Shown: positions 7,575-17,690, numbered from the stretch's first letter. The stretch: DNA of 43,376 nt from an uncultured Rivibacter sp. (GCA_946480925.1 CAMLLU010000047.1:1-43376); one strand, 5' to 3'. Translations and numbers: made by a program. The notes: a model not told the origin generated them from the letters alone.

Positions 7575-8612
7575 ATGAAACTCTCGCTGATCCGCTCTCT
7601 CCTGGCTGCCACGGCCCTGTCGGCCGTGACTGGTGCAGTTCTCGCCCAGGACGTGACGGGCGCCGGCGCCTCCTTCCCTGCCCCCGTGTACGCGAAGTGG
7701 GCTGACGCCTACAACAAGGCCACCGGTGCTCGCATCAACTATCAATCTGTCGGCTCCGGTGCCGGCATCCGCCAGATCAAGGCCAAGACGGTCGACTTTG
7801 GCGCCTCGGACGCTCCGCTGAAGGACGACGAACTGGCCAAGGACGGCCTGGTGCAGTTCCCCACCGTGATCGGCGGCGTCGTGCCGGTGGTCAACATCAA
7901 GGGCATCCAGCCGGGCCAGATCAAGCTGACCGGCCAAGTGCTGGGCGAGATCTATCTGGGCAAGGTCACCAAGTGGAATGATCCGGCGCTGGCCGCGCTG
8001 AACCCCGGCGTGCCGCTGCCTGACGCCGCCATCGCCGTGGTGCGCCGTGCCGACGGCTCGGGCACCAGCTTCCTGTTCACCAACTACCTGTCGAAGGTGA
8101 ACGCCGAATGGAAGGCCAAGGTGGGCGAGGGCACGGCGGTGAACTGGCCGACCGGCGCGGGTGGCAAGGGCAACGAAGGCGTGTCGGCTTTCGTGCAGCG
8201 TCTGCCGAACTCGATCGGCTACGTGGAGTACGCCTACGCCAAGCAGAACAAGATGTCGCACGTGCTGCTGAAGAACGCTGCCGGCAGCTTCGTCGGCCCG
8301 GATGAAGTCAACTTCAAGGCTGCCGCCGCTGGTGCCGAGTGGTCGAAGAGCTTCTATCAGGTGCTCACCGAGCAGCAAGGCAAGGACTCGTGGCCCATCA
8401 CCGGCGCGACCTTCATCCTGATACACAAGACGCAGGACAAGCCGGCCAACGCTGCGAATGCGCTGAAGTTCTTCGACTGGGCCTACGCCAGCGGCGACAA
8501 GATGGCTTCGGATCTGGAATACGTGCCTCTGCCCGACGCCGTGAAGGCGCTGGTGCGCAAGCAGTGGGGCGATATCAAGGACGCCTCCGGCAAGGCCGTG
8601 GCCGTCAAGTAA
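7575..8612 (+). CDS. pstS: Phosphate ABC transporter substrate-binding protein PstS
   Basis: Periplasmic phosphate-binding protein of 345 residues. A Sec signal peptide covers about 1-24 (cleavage after VLA). The mature start [20 protein letters not shown], the phosphate loop [13 protein letters not shown] and the second loop [16 protein letters not shown] are PstS hallmarks. It delivers phosphate to PstCA. The ATG at 7575 is preferred over the in-frame GTG at 7569 because GAAAGG at 7562-7567 is correctly spaced for it. First gene of the pst-pho operon, with a Pho box upstream and a terminator-like hairpin after its stop, suggesting it is made in excess over the membrane components. Confidence 0.97.
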   Translation: MKLSLIRSLLAATALSAVTGAVLAQDVTGAGASFPAPVYAKWADAYNKATGARINYQSVGSGAGIRQIKAKTVDFGASDAPLKDDELAKDGLVQFPTVIGGVVPVVNIKGIQPGQIKLTGQVLGEIYLGKVTKWNDPALAALNPGVPLPDAAIAVVRRADGSGTSFLFTNYLSKVNAEWKAKVGEGTAVNWPTGAGGKGNEGVSAFVQRLPNSIGYVEYAYAKQNKMSHVLLKNAAGSFVGPDEVNFKAAAAGAEWSKSFYQVLTEQQGKDSWPITGATFILIHKTQDKPANAANALKFFDWAYASGDKMASDLEYVPLPDAVKALVRKQWGDIKDASGKAVAVK

Positions 8613-8629
8613 TCGCACTGCGACACCTC

Positions 8630-8664
8630 AAGGGCTGCGTCCGCAACGGGCGTGGCCCTTTCTT
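8630..8664 (+). terminator. Intercistronic hairpin between pstS and pstC
   Basis: AAGGGC at 8630-8635 pairs with GCCCTT at 8655-8660, and the intervening bases extend the helix to about 13 pairs including three G-T wobbles, with a GCAAC loop at 8643-8647. The sequence continues TCTT, giving a short T-rich tail. The shape is that of a leaky intrinsic terminator or 3'-end stabiliser located between the binding-protein gene and the permease genes. Confidence 0.6.
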
Positions 8665-8697
8665 GCAGACACCTCTCAGCATCCATCGGAGAACATC

Positions 8698-9711
8698 GTG
8701 GCCGCTACACTGCCCGCCAGCCACTACAAAGACGACAAGATGGAGCGTTCCGACCCCATGGGGCGGCCGCCTGAACAGCGCCGCACCAGGCCCTGGGCCG
8801 ACACGGTCTTTTCTGTGCTCGCCCACTCGGCCGCCTTGCTGACGCTCGCAGTGTTGGCGGGCATCATCGTTTCCCTCTTCATCGGCGCCGCTCCGGCCAT
8901 CAAGGAATACGGACTCGGCTTCCTGTGGAGTGCCGACTGGGACCCCGTGCAGAACAAATACGGCGGCCTGGTCATGATCTACGGCACGCTGATGACTTCC
9001 CTCATCGCGCTGCTGATCGCGGTGCCTGTGAGCTTTGGCATCGCGCTGTTCCTTACCGAACTGTCGCCCCGCTGGCTGAAGCGCCCGCTGGGCATTGCGG
9101 TGGAGTTGCTGGCCGCCGTGCCGTCCATCGTCTACGGCATGTGGGGCCTGCTGGTCTTCGGCCCGCTGCTTGCGCAGTACGTGCAGCAGCCGCTGCAGGC
9201 AGCGTTCGGCAATGTGCCTGGCCTGGGTTCGCTGTTCTCGGGGCCGCCAGTGGGTATCGGCATCCTGTCGGCAGGCGTCATCCTCGCGATCATGGTGATT
9301 CCGTTCATCGCCTCGGTGATGCGCGACGTGTTCGAAGTGACACCGCCGATGTTGAAGGAATCGGCCTACGGTCTGGGCTCGACCACCTGGGAGGTGGTGT
9401 GGAAGGTGGTGCTGCCCTATACCAAGACCGGTGTGGTGGGTGGCGTCATGCTGGGCCTCGGCCGTGCGTTGGGCGAAACCATGGCCGTCACTTTCGTGAT
9501 CGGCAACATGAACCAGCTGAATTCCCTGTCGCTGTTCGAAGCCGCCAACAGCATCACTTCGGCCTTGGCGAACGAGTTCGCTGAAGCCGGCGAAGGCCTG
9601 CACCAGGCTTCGCTCATCTATCTCGGCCTGATTCTTTTCTTCATCACCTTCGTCGTGCTGGCATTCTCGAAAGTGCTGCTGTCGCGTCTGAAGAAGGGTG
9701 AGGGAGCGTGA
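8698..9711 (+). CDS. pstC: Phosphate ABC transporter permease PstC
   Basis: Inner-membrane permease of 337 residues. A polar N-terminus of about 35 residues precedes the first helix (about 40-62). The region [16 protein letters not shown], the coupling loop with [20 protein letters not shown] and the [18 protein letters not shown] helix are characteristic of PstC. It forms the phosphate channel with PstA. The start is GTG at 8698 with GGAG seven bases upstream; a later in-frame ATG would drop only part of the polar N-terminus. It ends 2 nt before pstA. Confidence 0.96.
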   Translation: MAATLPASHYKDDKMERSDPMGRPPEQRRTRPWADTVFSVLAHSAALLTLAVLAGIIVSLFIGAAPAIKEYGLGFLWSADWDPVQNKYGGLVMIYGTLMTSLIALLIAVPVSFGIALFLTELSPRWLKRPLGIAVELLAAVPSIVYGMWGLLVFGPLLAQYVQQPLQAAFGNVPGLGSLFSGPPVGIGILSAGVILAIMVIPFIASVMRDVFEVTPPMLKESAYGLGSTTWEVVWKVVLPYTKTGVVGGVMLGLGRALGETMAVTFVIGNMNQLNSLSLFEAANSITSALANEFAEAGEGLHQASLIYLGLILFFITFVVLAFSKVLLSRLKKGEGA

Positions 9712-9713
9712 CC

Positions 9714-10607
9714 ATGAGCGTCGTACCCACCACCACTGCTGCCGTCTCTGCCTCACTCGACGCAGGGCGCTTGGCCAAGCACCGCGCACGCAAGCGCATC
9801 AACGTCGTCGCGCTGACGCTGTCGTTGCTCGCCATGGCGTTCGGCGTGTTCTGGCTGATCTGGATCCTCATCGAAACCGTGCGCCTCGGGCTGGGCGGCA
9901 TCGCCTTGTCCACCTTCACCGAGATGACGCCGCCGCCGCAGGCAGAAGTCGGCGGCCTGGCCAACGCCATCTTCGGCTCGGCGGTCATGGTGGCGCTCGC
10001 CACGCTGATCGGTACGCCCATCGGCGTCCTGGCAGGCATCTACCTTGCCGAATACGGCCAGAAGGGCTGGCTGGGTAGCGTCACGCGCTTCATCAACGAC
10101 ATCCTGCTGTCGGCACCTTCGATCGTCGTGGGGCTGTTCATCTATGCCGTGGTGGTGGCGCGCATGAGGTCTTTCTCCGGCTTGGCCGGCGTGCTGGCGC
10201 TTGCGCTGATCGTGATCCCGGTCGTGATCCGCACCACCGAAAACATGCTGAGCCTCATTCCAAACGCGCTGCGCGAGGCTGCCTATGCGCTCGGCACCCC
10301 GAAGTGGAAGGTGATCTCCTCCGTCACGCTGAAGGCGGCGCGCGCGGGCGTCATCACCGGCATCTTGCTGGCGCTGGCGCGCATCTCGGGCGAAACCGCG
10401 CCGCTGCTGTTCACCGCGCTGTCCAACCAGTTCTGGACTTCGAACCTCTTCGAACCGATGGCCAGCCTGCCGGTAACGATCTTCAAGTTCGCGATGAGCC
10501 CCTACGAAAACTGGCAGAAGCTGGCCTGGGCCGGGGTGTTCCTCATCACGATCGGCGTGCTCGTGCTCAACATCCTCGCGCGCATCTTCCTGCGCAACAA
10601 ACACTGA
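9714..10607 (+). CDS. pstA: Phosphate ABC transporter permease PstA
   Basis: Second permease of the phosphate importer, 297 residues. Membrane segments are visible at about 33-58, 83-105 and 133-153, with the PstA landmarks [35 protein letters not shown] (loop contacting PstB) and [20 protein letters not shown]. The ATG at 9714 has GGGAG at 9702-9706; a GTG two codons earlier would overlap the pstC stop and is less likely. Expressed with pstC and pstB. Confidence 0.96.
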   Translation: MSVVPTTTAAVSASLDAGRLAKHRARKRINVVALTLSLLAMAFGVFWLIWILIETVRLGLGGIALSTFTEMTPPPQAEVGGLANAIFGSAVMVALATLIGTPIGVLAGIYLAEYGQKGWLGSVTRFINDILLSAPSIVVGLFIYAVVVARMRSFSGLAGVLALALIVIPVVIRTTENMLSLIPNALREAAYALGTPKWKVISSVTLKAARAGVITGILLALARISGETAPLLFTALSNQFWTSNLFEPMASLPVTIFKFAMSPYENWQKLAWAGVFLITIGVLVLNILARIFLRNKH

Positions 10608-10625
10608 GTTCCCGAGGGACACATC

Positions 10626-11411
10626 ATGGACGTCAAAGTCGAACTGCCCGTGACCGAAAAAGCCAAGTTGTCGGTGCGCAACCTGAACTTCTACTACGGT
10701 CATTTCCACGCGCTGAAGAACATCAACCTCGACATCCCCGAGCGCAAGGTCACGGCCTTCATCGGGCCGTCGGGCTGCGGCAAGTCCACGCTGCTGCGCA
10801 CCTTCAACCGCATGTTCGAGCTCTATCCCGAGCAGCGCGCCGAAGGCGAGATCCTGCTGGATGGCCAGAACATCCTGAAGACCAAGGAAGACGTTTCGCT
10901 GATCCGCGCCAAGGTGGGCATGGTCTTCCAGAAGCCCACGCCGTTCCCGATGTCGATCTACGACAACATCGCCTTCGGCGTGCGGCTGTTCGAGACGCTG
11001 CCGCGCATCGAAATGGACGAGCGCGTGGAGTGGGCGCTCAAGAAGGCGGCCCTGTGGAACGAGGTGAAGGACAAGCTCAACCAGAGTGGCTCCGGCCTCT
11101 CGGGTGGCCAGCAACAGCGCCTGTGCATCGCACGTGGCATCGCCATCAAGCCTGAGGTGCTGCTGCTCGACGAGCCTTGCTCGGCACTCGATCCCATCTC
11201 CACCGGCAAGATCGAAGAGCTGATCCACGAGCTCAAGAACGACTACACCGTCGTGATCGTGACCCACAACATGCAGCAGGCGGCCCGCTGCTCGGACTAC
11301 ACCGCCTACATGTACCTGGGTGACCTGATCGAGTTCGGGCCGACCTCCGACCTCTTCATGAAGCCGAAGAAGAAGGACACCGAGGACTACATCACGGGTC
11401 GCTTCGGCTGA
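10626..11411 (+). CDS. pstB: Phosphate ABC transporter ATP-binding protein PstB
   Basis: ATPase of 261 residues energising PstCA. Walker A GPSGCGKS at 47-54, Q loop [10 protein letters not shown], the signature LSGGQQQR at about 158-165, Walker B with D182-E183 ([11 protein letters not shown]) and the H-loop [13 protein letters not shown] are all intact. Length and the [11 protein letters not shown] motif are specific to PstB. It follows pstA by 18 nt and precedes phoU by 19 nt, so it is co-transcribed. Confidence 0.98.
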   Translation: MDVKVELPVTEKAKLSVRNLNFYYGHFHALKNINLDIPERKVTAFIGPSGCGKSTLLRTFNRMFELYPEQRAEGEILLDGQNILKTKEDVSLIRAKVGMVFQKPTPFPMSIYDNIAFGVRLFETLPRIEMDERVEWALKKAALWNEVKDKLNQSGSGLSGGQQQRLCIARGIAIKPEVLLLDEPCSALDPISTGKIEELIHELKNDYTVVIVTHNMQQAARCSDYTAYMYLGDLIEFGPTSDLFMKPKKKDTEDYITGRFG

Positions 11412-11430
11412 TGCCCAAAAGGGGGACACC

Positions 11431-12138
11431 ATGACCGACAAACATCTTTCTACCCAGTTCGACGCCGAGCTCAGCGGCATCTCGACGCGCGTGCTCGAAA
11501 TGGGCGGCCTCGTCGAGTCGCAGGTGGCGCAGGCCGTCTACGCGCTCACCAACTTCAGCGCCGAAACCGCCACGCAGGTGCTCGCACAAGAGGCGGTGGT
11601 CAACCAGATGGAGGTGGACATCGATCGCGATCTGTCCACCATCATCGCCCGGCGCCAGCCGACGGCGCGTGACCTGCGCCTGCTGATCGCCATCTCCAAG
11701 ACCATCGGCAATCTCGAGCGCGTGGGCGACGAGGCTGCACGTGTCGCACGCACCGTGCAGCGCCTCATCAACACGGGCGTCTCCAGCCGCCTGCGGTTGC
11801 CTGTGGGTGACGTGTCGTTCGAAGCCAGCCTCGCGACCACTTCGCTGCGCAAGGCGCTCGATGCCTTCGCCCGGCTCGACACCGCCAAGGCGGTGGAGGT
11901 GATCAAGCAGGACAACCAGATCGACCAGGAGTTCGACGGCCTGATGCGCAAGCTCATCACCTACATGATGGAAGACCCGCGCACCATCTCGTCGAGCATC
12001 GACCTCGTGTTCGTGGCCAAGGCCATCGAGCGCGTGGGCGACCACGCCAAGAACCTTGCCGAGCAGATCATCTACATCGTCAAGGGTACCGACGTGCGCC
12101 ACAACCCGCTCGAGTCGCTCGAGTCGTTGGCGCGCTGA
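11431..12138 (+). CDS. phoU: Phosphate signalling protein PhoU
   Basis: Cytoplasmic protein of 235 residues made of two PhoU repeats, each an antiparallel three-helix bundle. Repeated acidic metal-site motifs are visible (NQMEVDIDRDLS with RQPTARDLR in the first repeat; NQIDQEFDGLMRK with the later SSIDLVFVAKAIERVGDHAKN in the second). PhoU links the Pst transporter to the PhoR kinase and restrains PhoB activation when phosphate is sufficient. Its place between pstB and phoB fits that role. Confidence 0.97.
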   Translation: MTDKHLSTQFDAELSGISTRVLEMGGLVESQVAQAVYALTNFSAETATQVLAQEAVVNQMEVDIDRDLSTIIARRQPTARDLRLLIAISKTIGNLERVGDEAARVARTVQRLINTGVSSRLRLPVGDVSFEASLATTSLRKALDAFARLDTAKAVEVIKQDNQIDQEFDGLMRKLITYMMEDPRTISSSIDLVFVAKAIERVGDHAKNLAEQIIYIVKGTDVRHNPLESLESLAR

Positions 12139-12160
12139 AGAGCGAGACAGGAGAGACGCA

Positions 12161-12862
12161 ATGAGCCGAGTGCTGGTGGTTGAAGACGAGTCCGCGATTG
12201 CCGAGCTCATCTCGATCAACCTGCGCCACGCGGGTTACGAGGTCACCATCGCCGCTGCGGCCGATCAGGCACAGATGGAGGTGGATCGGGTGCTGCCCGA
12301 CCTCGTGATCCTCGACTGGATGCTCCCTGGCCAGTCAGGTCTGGCATTGGCCAAGCGCTGGCGCTCGGAAGCTCGCACCAAGGAGCTGCCGGTCATCATG
12401 CTGACCGCGCGTGCCGACGAGGCCGACAAGATCGCTGGCCTGGATGCCGGCGCCGACGACTACCTCACCAAGCCGTTCTCCACCAACGAGCTGATGGCGC
12501 GCATCCGCGCTGTGCTGCGTCGCAAGGCACCCGAAGCGCTGGACTCCGCCGTCGAGTTGGCCGGCCTGCGGCTCGACCCGGCCACGCGCCGCGTTTCGCG
12601 CGGCGACCAGGAGGTGAAGATCGGCCCGACCGAGTTCCGCCTGCTGCACTTCCTGATGACGCACCCCGAGCGGGTGCACAGTCGCGCGCAATTGCTCGAC
12701 CGTGTGTGGGGCGATCACGTCTTCATTGAAGAGCGCACGGTCGATGTGCACGTCAAGCGCCTGCGCGAGGCGCTCGCCCCGGTCAGCTGTTCGCAGATGA
12801 TCGAGACGGTGCGTGGGGCCGGTTATCGCCTGACTCAGCAGGTGCAGGCACTTTCTGCCTGA
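12161..12862 (+). CDS. phoB: Phosphate response regulator PhoB
   Basis: OmpR-family regulator of 233 residues. The receiver has E8-D9, phospho-acceptor D52 (LDWMLPGQSG), T82 and K104; the winged-helix domain shows IGPTEFRLLHFLMTHPERVHSR and ERTVDVHVKRLREAL, close to PhoB. It would bind the Pho boxes upstream of pstS and of the fasciclin gene. The ATG at 12161 follows AGGAGA; an open frame continuing upstream overlaps phoU and is not the start. It lies in the same run as pstSCAB-phoU, so it should be autoamplified under phosphate limitation. Confidence 0.97.
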   Translation: MSRVLVVEDESAIAELISINLRHAGYEVTIAAAADQAQMEVDRVLPDLVILDWMLPGQSGLALAKRWRSEARTKELPVIMLTARADEADKIAGLDAGADDYLTKPFSTNELMARIRAVLRRKAPEALDSAVELAGLRLDPATRRVSRGDQEVKIGPTEFRLLHFLMTHPERVHSRAQLLDRVWGDHVFIEERTVDVHVKRLREALAPVSCSQMIETVRGAGYRLTQQVQALSA

Positions 12863-12877
12863 AGCTGTCGGGGCTCC

Positions 12878-14245
12878 ATGAACTGGCTGTTCCCCCGCAT
12901 CGTGGCGGGCATGCTGGCAATGATCGCCGGTGGAGCTGCCGGCTACTTTGTCGGCAATCCCATCCAGGCGCCCGTGTTGAGCGTGCTGTTCGGCGGCGCC
13001 ACGGCGGTGGGTCTGGTCGCGGTGTTCGACACGCTGCGCGGCTATCGGCTGATGAGCTGGCTGCGCGGTGCGCAGGACGGGCCCGCGCCACGCGATGCAG
13101 GCCTGTGGGGCGAAATGGCCTATCGCATCGAGCGTGCAATTCGCTCGCGCGAGCTGCATGCGGTGCAGGAACACACCCGGCTGGCGCAGTTCCTGTCGGC
13201 CATCGAGGCCTCGCCGAACGGTGTGCTGCTGCTCGATCCCAATGAACAGATCGAGTGGTGCAACTCTGTCGCGGCCGACCACTTCGGCCTCGACCCACAG
13301 CGCGACCGTCGCCAGCGCGTGACCAACCTCGTGCGTTCGCCGCTGTTCGTGAATTACCTCCAAGGCGGGACCTACACCGAGCCGGTGACCTTTCCGAACT
13401 CGCGCGGGCCGGGCACCTTGTCGGTGTTCATTCGGCCCTATGGCGAAGGCATGAAGCTCGTGCTGTCGCAAGACGTCACCGAGCGAGAACGTGCCGACGC
13501 GATGCGGCGCGACTTCGTGGCCAACGTCTCACACGAGATCCGCACGCCACTCACGGTGCTGTCTGGCTTCATCGAGACGATGAGCAACCTGCCGCTCACC
13601 GAAGTCGAGCGCAAGCGTGTGCTGACGCTGATGTCTCAGCAGACGGCCCGCATGCAGACGCTGGTCAGCGACCTGCTGACGCTGGCGCAACTCGAGGGCA
13701 GCCCAAGGCCTAGTGCCGATCGCTGGGTGGCGGTGAGCAAGCTGCTTTCGCACGTGGAAGGCGATGCGCGCACGCTGTCCCAGGGGCGGCATCAGTTGAG
13801 CTTCGTGGGGAGCAGCGACGTGTCGGCGGTGCAGATCGCGGGCGCTGAAGGCGAATTGCTCAGTGCGTTGGCGAACCTTGTGAACAACGCCGTTCGGTAT
13901 ACGCCGGAAGGCGGCAGCATCGAAGTCGGCTGGCGTGTGTTGGCTGACGGCTCGGGCGAGTTTTCCGTGAAGGACACCGGTATCGGCATCGACAGGGAGC
14001 ACCTGCCGCGGTTGACCGAGCGGTTCTACCGCGTTGACGGCAGCCGCTCGCGCGACACCGGTGGCACCGGGCTGGGCTTGTCGATCGTCAAGCATGTGGT
14101 GCAGCGCCACGGCGGCGAACTCGCCATCGACAGCGAACCTGGCAAAGGTTCCACCTTCCGCATCGCGTTCCCGGCCGCGCGGGTGCGATACATCGAACCC
14201 GCGCCCGATCCGCGTCGCGTCAGTGCGGCGAACGACGCTTCCTAG
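12878..14245 (+). CDS. phoR: Phosphate regulon sensor histidine kinase PhoR
   Basis: Membrane-bound kinase of 455 residues. Two helices at about 5-26 and 31-50 are joined by almost no periplasmic loop, as in PhoR, which senses the Pst/PhoU state rather than a periplasmic ligand. A PAS domain (about 105-200, LSAIEASPNGVLLLDPNEQIEWCN) precedes phospho-acceptor H219 (FVANVSHEIRTPLTVLSG) and the ATPase domain with the NNAVRYTPEGG, DTGIGI and GTGLGLSIVKHV boxes. It starts 15 nt after phoB with a weak ribosome-binding sequence. No ppk or ppx gene follows. Confidence 0.96.
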   Translation: MNWLFPRIVAGMLAMIAGGAAGYFVGNPIQAPVLSVLFGGATAVGLVAVFDTLRGYRLMSWLRGAQDGPAPRDAGLWGEMAYRIERAIRSRELHAVQEHTRLAQFLSAIEASPNGVLLLDPNEQIEWCNSVAADHFGLDPQRDRRQRVTNLVRSPLFVNYLQGGTYTEPVTFPNSRGPGTLSVFIRPYGEGMKLVLSQDVTERERADAMRRDFVANVSHEIRTPLTVLSGFIETMSNLPLTEVERKRVLTLMSQQTARMQTLVSDLLTLAQLEGSPRPSADRWVAVSKLLSHVEGDARTLSQGRHQLSFVGSSDVSAVQIAGAEGELLSALANLVNNAVRYTPEGGSIEVGWRVLADGSGEFSVKDTGIGIDREHLPRLTERFYRVDGSRSRDTGGTGLGLSIVKHVVQRHGGELAIDSEPGKGSTFRIAFPAARVRYIEPAPDPRRVSAANDAS

Positions 14246-14287
14246 GACGACTTCCCTTGCATAAGGGGGGGGCGCAACTCCGGCTTC

Positions 14288-15943
14288 TCAGCGACCAGTG
14301 CGCCGGTAGATCGCGGTATCCAGATCCCGCTCCGTCGGTCGGCGCTCACGACCCAGCAACCGCCATCCAGGCATCTCAACAGCCTGCGCCCGGGCTTGCA
14401 GTGACGTGATGAGGAAGTCGCAGTCGGACTGATCGGCCAACCTCACCCCATCCACCCGATAGCCTCCGAAATACTCGAGCGCCGCCATCAAACTGCGTGG
14501 CTGCCCCGGAGCGGCAATGCAGGCTTGGGTCGGCACATGCCGGCTGATGCGCTCAACCAGCGGCCGATAGCTGCGTGCATAGTCGAGCAGCGGCAACCAC
14601 AAGGTCATCACCAGCAGCCAGCACAGCGCCACGCCACTGGCGGGCAGGACCATGCTCTTCCAAAGCGCATGCTGCTGTCGCCCGGTGCGCCATCTCACAA
14701 GGCCCAGCCAGGCCAGTGTTCCAAGCGCGGCGATCGCAAATGCAATGGCTGAAAACTCCGGCGTGAAACCCGGTGCCAGCTTCATCACGTTGGCCATCGT
14801 CTTGGCAGGAACGCCGGTGTGCATGGCTGCATAGACGACCCAACAGGCGATCGCCCAGAAACTGAAGAAGAACACCGAGAACCAATCGATGGCTGCCGAC
14901 ACGCTGCGCTGCAGCGTTGGCAGCGCAAAAGACGCGAGCACCGCCAACGGCGGGAGGGCCAGCATCAGTGCACGGTCGGAGCCGCCCATCGCAATGCAGG
15001 TGACCACCCCAACGGCGGCCATGCCGAGCGGTACGGCGATGTGGCGGTGCTTGAGATGATGCCGCCAGCGCCACAGCGCCCAGGCCACCAGTGGCCAAGC
15101 CGGCCAGGTGAACCAGACGAGCAGGCGCCCAATCTGGCGCAGCGAAATGGAACTGCCCAGCTTCCACTCCCAGGCGGCCAGGCCCGTGGCGACCATTGCA
15201 GCCACCAAACCGGCCACGCCGATCCAGGCGCTGAAGCGGCGCACTTGTTCATAGCTGGAAAGCGCCGACACGGCGACGCCGAGGATCGCGAGCGCCACAG
15301 CGACTACCGGACTGCCGCTTGCCGCCAGCACCGGCAGTGATACGAGCACAGCCACACGTGCGGCGGCCTGCTTGTAAGGGCTGATCGCCATCGCCAGGAG
15401 AAACAGGCAGGCGCTTGCCAGTTGTACGAGTTCTGGCGTGGTCTCATGGCCTAGCTGCAGCAGGCCCAGGCTGGCGATCAATGCCAGCAGCGCTCCGTCC
15501 GCAATGGCGCGCGCGTAGTCCACAGGATGCGCCTCGCCGCCGAACGCAAAGGCCACTGGTTGTGCGGCCTCGGTCTTTGCCAGGTAGTAGGTGCTGTACC
15601 AGGTCAGCATCAGTACCGCTGCCAACAGCAGCATGAACGGCAGTCGTGCTGCGAGCGCCTGGCCGAACCATGGCCCCAGCAGCTTGACCGCCAATGCGCC
15701 GATCCAGTAGGGGAGCAGCCCCCCATCACTGGGCAATCCGGCAATGGTGGGTGTCCAGGCAGATGCCGCCCCATTGGCTATGTTCACCATGTAGCCGAAT
15801 GCAGTGATGTCGGCGTTTTTCCACGGATCGCGGCCGAACAGCCCCGGCAACAGGTAGGCGGCGCAAAAGAGCAGCAGCGCAAGCCGCGGCAGCCGTTGCG
15901 CGGCGCGCTGCGTCACGAGGGCAGGGGTGGGAGTGCTGTTCAC
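14288..15943 (-). CDS. ArnT-like membrane glycosyltransferase (GT-C fold)
   Basis: Polytopic membrane protein of about 551 residues with roughly 11-12 hydrophobic segments and a soluble C-terminal tail of about 90 residues. The early loop after the first helix, LFGRDPWKNADITAFG, has the acidic residues typical of the PMT/ArnT GT-C family, which transfer sugars from polyprenyl-phosphate donors on the periplasmic side. Acceptor (lipid A or another glycan) cannot be told. The start is uncertain: GTG at 15943 gives a normal N-terminus, while the upstream in-frame ATG at 16054 would translate through the rpmE2 terminator. It is the last gene of the trxA-rho-rpmE2 run but lies behind a terminator, and converges with phoR. 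Confidence 0.75.
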   Translation of the reverse strand: MNSTPTPALVTQRAAQRLPRLALLLFCAAYLLPGLFGRDPWKNADITAFGYMVNIANGAASAWTPTIAGLPSDGGLLPYWIGALAVKLLGPWFGQALAARLPFMLLLAAVLMLTWYSTYYLAKTEAAQPVAFAFGGEAHPVDYARAIADGALLALIASLGLLQLGHETTPELVQLASACLFLLAMAISPYKQAAARVAVLVSLPVLAASGSPVVAVALAILGVAVSALSSYEQVRRFSAWIGVAGLVAAMVATGLAAWEWKLGSSISLRQIGRLLVWFTWPAWPLVAWALWRWRHHLKHRHIAVPLGMAAVGVVTCIAMGGSDRALMLALPPLAVLASFALPTLQRSVSAAIDWFSVFFFSFWAIACWVVYAAMHTGVPAKTMANVMKLAPGFTPEFSAIAFAIAALGTLAWLGLVRWRTGRQQHALWKSMVLPASGVALCWLLVMTLWLPLLDYARSYRPLVERISRHVPTQACIAAPGQPRSLMAALEYFGGYRVDGVRLADQSDCDFLITSLQARAQAVEMPGWRLLGRERRPTERDLDTAIYRRTGR

Positions 15944-16021
15944 GAAGGGCTGCAGACGGAAGACTTGGAGGCGCGATCTTGCCCGCAAAGCAGGCGATTT
16001 TGGCAAGGCCGCAGCGCACAA

Positions 16022-16050
16022 CAAAAAAGGCAGCCGGTGGCTGCCTTTTT
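16022..16050. terminator. Bidirectional rho-independent terminator after rpmE2
   Basis: AAAAAGGCAGCC at 16024-16035 and GGCTGCCTTTTT at 16039-16050 form a perfect 12-bp stem (GC core of 7 bp) with a 3-nt loop and flanking A and T runs on both sides. It sits 18 nt after the rpmE2 stop on the minus strand and would terminate strongly in that direction. Confidence 0.9.
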
Positions 16051-16068
16051 GCATGCGGGCGAGAGGGT

Positions 16069-16329
16069 TTACTTCTTGATGCCGACGCGCGCGAACTTGT
16101 TGCGGAACTTCTCGACACGGCCGCCCAGCGAATCGACGCTCTTTTGCGTGCCGGTGTAGAAGGGGTGCGACTCGCTCGAGGTTTCCAGCTTGAACAGCGG
16201 CACTTCACGGCCGTCGTCGAGCTTGATCGTTTCCTTGGTCTGCACGCACGAACGGGTCACAAACTTGAAGCCGTTCGACAGGTCGACGAAGCAGACGTCG
16301 CGGTAGTCGGGATGGATGCCTTGTTTCAT
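16069..16329 (-). CDS. rpmE2: 50S ribosomal protein L31 type B
   Basis: Ribosomal protein of 86 residues beginning [20 protein letters not shown]. The sequence lacks the paired CxxC zinc motif of type A L31 and has the longer type B form (C-terminal [19 protein letters not shown]), which generally serves without zinc. The ATG at 16329 follows GAGG; an in-frame upstream start at 16380 is not supported. It lies downstream of rho on the same strand, probably with its own promoter (CATAAT at 16413-16408), and is closed by a strong terminator. Confidence 0.97.
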   Translation of the reverse strand: MKQGIHPDYRDVCFVDLSNGFKFVTRSCVQTKETIKLDDGREVPLFKLETSSESHPFYTGTQKSVDSLGGRVEKFRNKFARVGIKK

Positions 16330-16407
16330 ATGGTCCTCGCGAAACTTCGATCGGTAGCCACGCTGCCCCGTGCAGCGCACTTTCCGGGTGGGCGGGAAAA
16401 GCCAGCG

Positions 16408-16413
16408 ATTATG
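16408..16413 (-). promoter_or_regulatory. Candidate -10 element of rpmE2
   Basis: Minus-strand CATAAT matches the sigma-70 -10 at five of six positions, lies between the rho stop and the rpmE2 ATG, and predicts a leader of about 70 nt. No good -35 is visible 16-18 bp upstream, so confidence is limited. Confidence 0.35.
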
Positions 16414-16427
16414 CCATAGCCTGACGG

Positions 16428-17690
16428 TCAGCCCCCCCGGCGCATCATGTCGAAGAAGTCGTGGTTGTTCTTGGTGGACTTCATTTTGTCGAGGATGAAT
16501 TCCATCGCCTCGATTTCGTCCATGGGGTAGAGCAGCTTGCGCAGGATCCAGCTCTTTTGAAGGATTTCAGGCTTGAGCAGCAGCTCTTCGCGGCGTGTGC
16601 CCGACTTGTTGAGCAGGATCGAGGGGTAGACGCGCTTTTCCGCCATGCGGCGATCAAGATGGATTTCGCAGTTGCCGGTACCCTTGAACTCTTCGTAGAT
16701 CACTTCGTCCATGCGGCTGCCGGTGTCGATGAGCGCTGTACCGATGATGGTGAGCGAGCCACCTTCCTCGACGTTGCGGGCGGCGCCGAAGAAGCGCTTG
16801 GGGCGCTGCAGCGCGTTGGCGTCCACGCCCCCGGTGAGCACCTTGCCGGATGAAGGCAGCACGTTGTTGTAGGCACGGGCCAGGCGCGTGATCGAGTCCA
16901 GCAGGATCACCACGTCCTTGCGCAGTTCGACCAGGCGCTTGGCGCGCTCGATTACCATTTCAGCCACTTGCACGTGGCGGGCTGCAGGCTCGTCGAAGGT
17001 CGAGCTGATGACCTCGCCTCGCACCGTGCGTTGCATCTCGGTCACTTCTTCCGGCCGTTCGTCGACCAGCAGCACGATGAGATAGACGTCCGGGTGGTTC
17101 GCAACGATGGCATGCGCCAAGTGCTGCATCATCACCGTCTTGCCACTCTTGGGCGGCGCCACCAGCAGTGCACGCTGACCTTTGCCGATTGGGGCGATGA
17201 GGTCGATGATGCGGCTGGTGATGTTTTCCTCGCCTTTGATGTCACGCTCGAGCTTGAACTGCTCTTTCGGGAAGAGCGGCGTCAAGTTCTCGAACATGAT
17301 CTTGTGCTTGCTCTCCTCGGGCGTGAGGCCGTTCACACGGTCGACCTTCACCAGCGCGAAGTAGCGCTCGCCGTCCTTCGGAACCCTCACTTCGCCTTCG
17401 ATGGCGTCGCCTGTGTGCAGGTTGAAGCGGCGGATCTGGCTGGGCGACAGGTAGATGTCGTCGGTACTGGCCAGGTAGCTGGTGTCGGGCGAGCGCAGGA
17501 AGCCGAAGCCGTCGGGCAGGACCTCAAGCACGCCGTCGCCGAAGATCTGCTCGCCCTGCTTGGCGCGCTTCTTCATGATCGCGAACATCAGCTCCTGCTT
17601 GCGCATGCGGCCGGTGTTTTCGATCTCCAGCTCTTCAGCCATCTTGGTCAGTGCCGAGATGTGCTGTGCTTTGAGTTCGGATAGATGCAT
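16428..17690 (-). CDS. rho: Transcription termination factor Rho
   Basis: Hexameric RNA helicase of 420 residues, the usual length. An N-terminal helical domain ([20 protein letters not shown]) and RNA-binding cold-shock-like domain ([13 protein letters not shown]-type [15 protein letters not shown]) precede the ATPase core with Walker A APPKSGKT at 178-185, Walker [17 protein letters not shown], the Q loop region [15 protein letters not shown] and the R loop. It ends in FFDMMRRGG. It ends RNA synthesis at unstructured C-rich RNA. The gene has its own consensus -10 at the trxA stop and a long structured leader, consistent with autoregulation. Confidence 0.98.
   Translation of the reverse strand: MHLSELKAQHISALTKMAEELEIENTGRMRKQELMFAIMKKRAKQGEQIFGDGVLEVLPDGFGFLRSPDTSYLASTDDIYLSPSQIRRFNLHTGDAIEGEVRVPKDGERYFALVKVDRVNGLTPEESKHKIMFENLTPLFPKEQFKLERDIKGEENITSRIIDLIAPIGKGQRALLVAPPKSGKTVMMQHLAHAIVANHPDVYLIVLLVDERPEEVTEMQRTVRGEVISSTFDEPAARHVQVAEMVIERAKRLVELRKDVVILLDSITRLARAYNNVLPSSGKVLTGGVDANALQRPKRFFGAARNVEEGGSLTIIGTALIDTGSRMDEVIYEEFKGTGNCEIHLDRRMAEKRVYPSILLNKSGTRREELLLKPEILQKSWILRKLLYPMDEIEAMEFILDKMKSTKNNHDFFDMMRRGG

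Noticed and set aside
16021..16054. Start of the ArnT-like gene at ATG 16054
   Set aside because: The extra 37 codons would run through the strong rpmE2 terminator and have no membrane-protein character; GTG 15943 is preferred.
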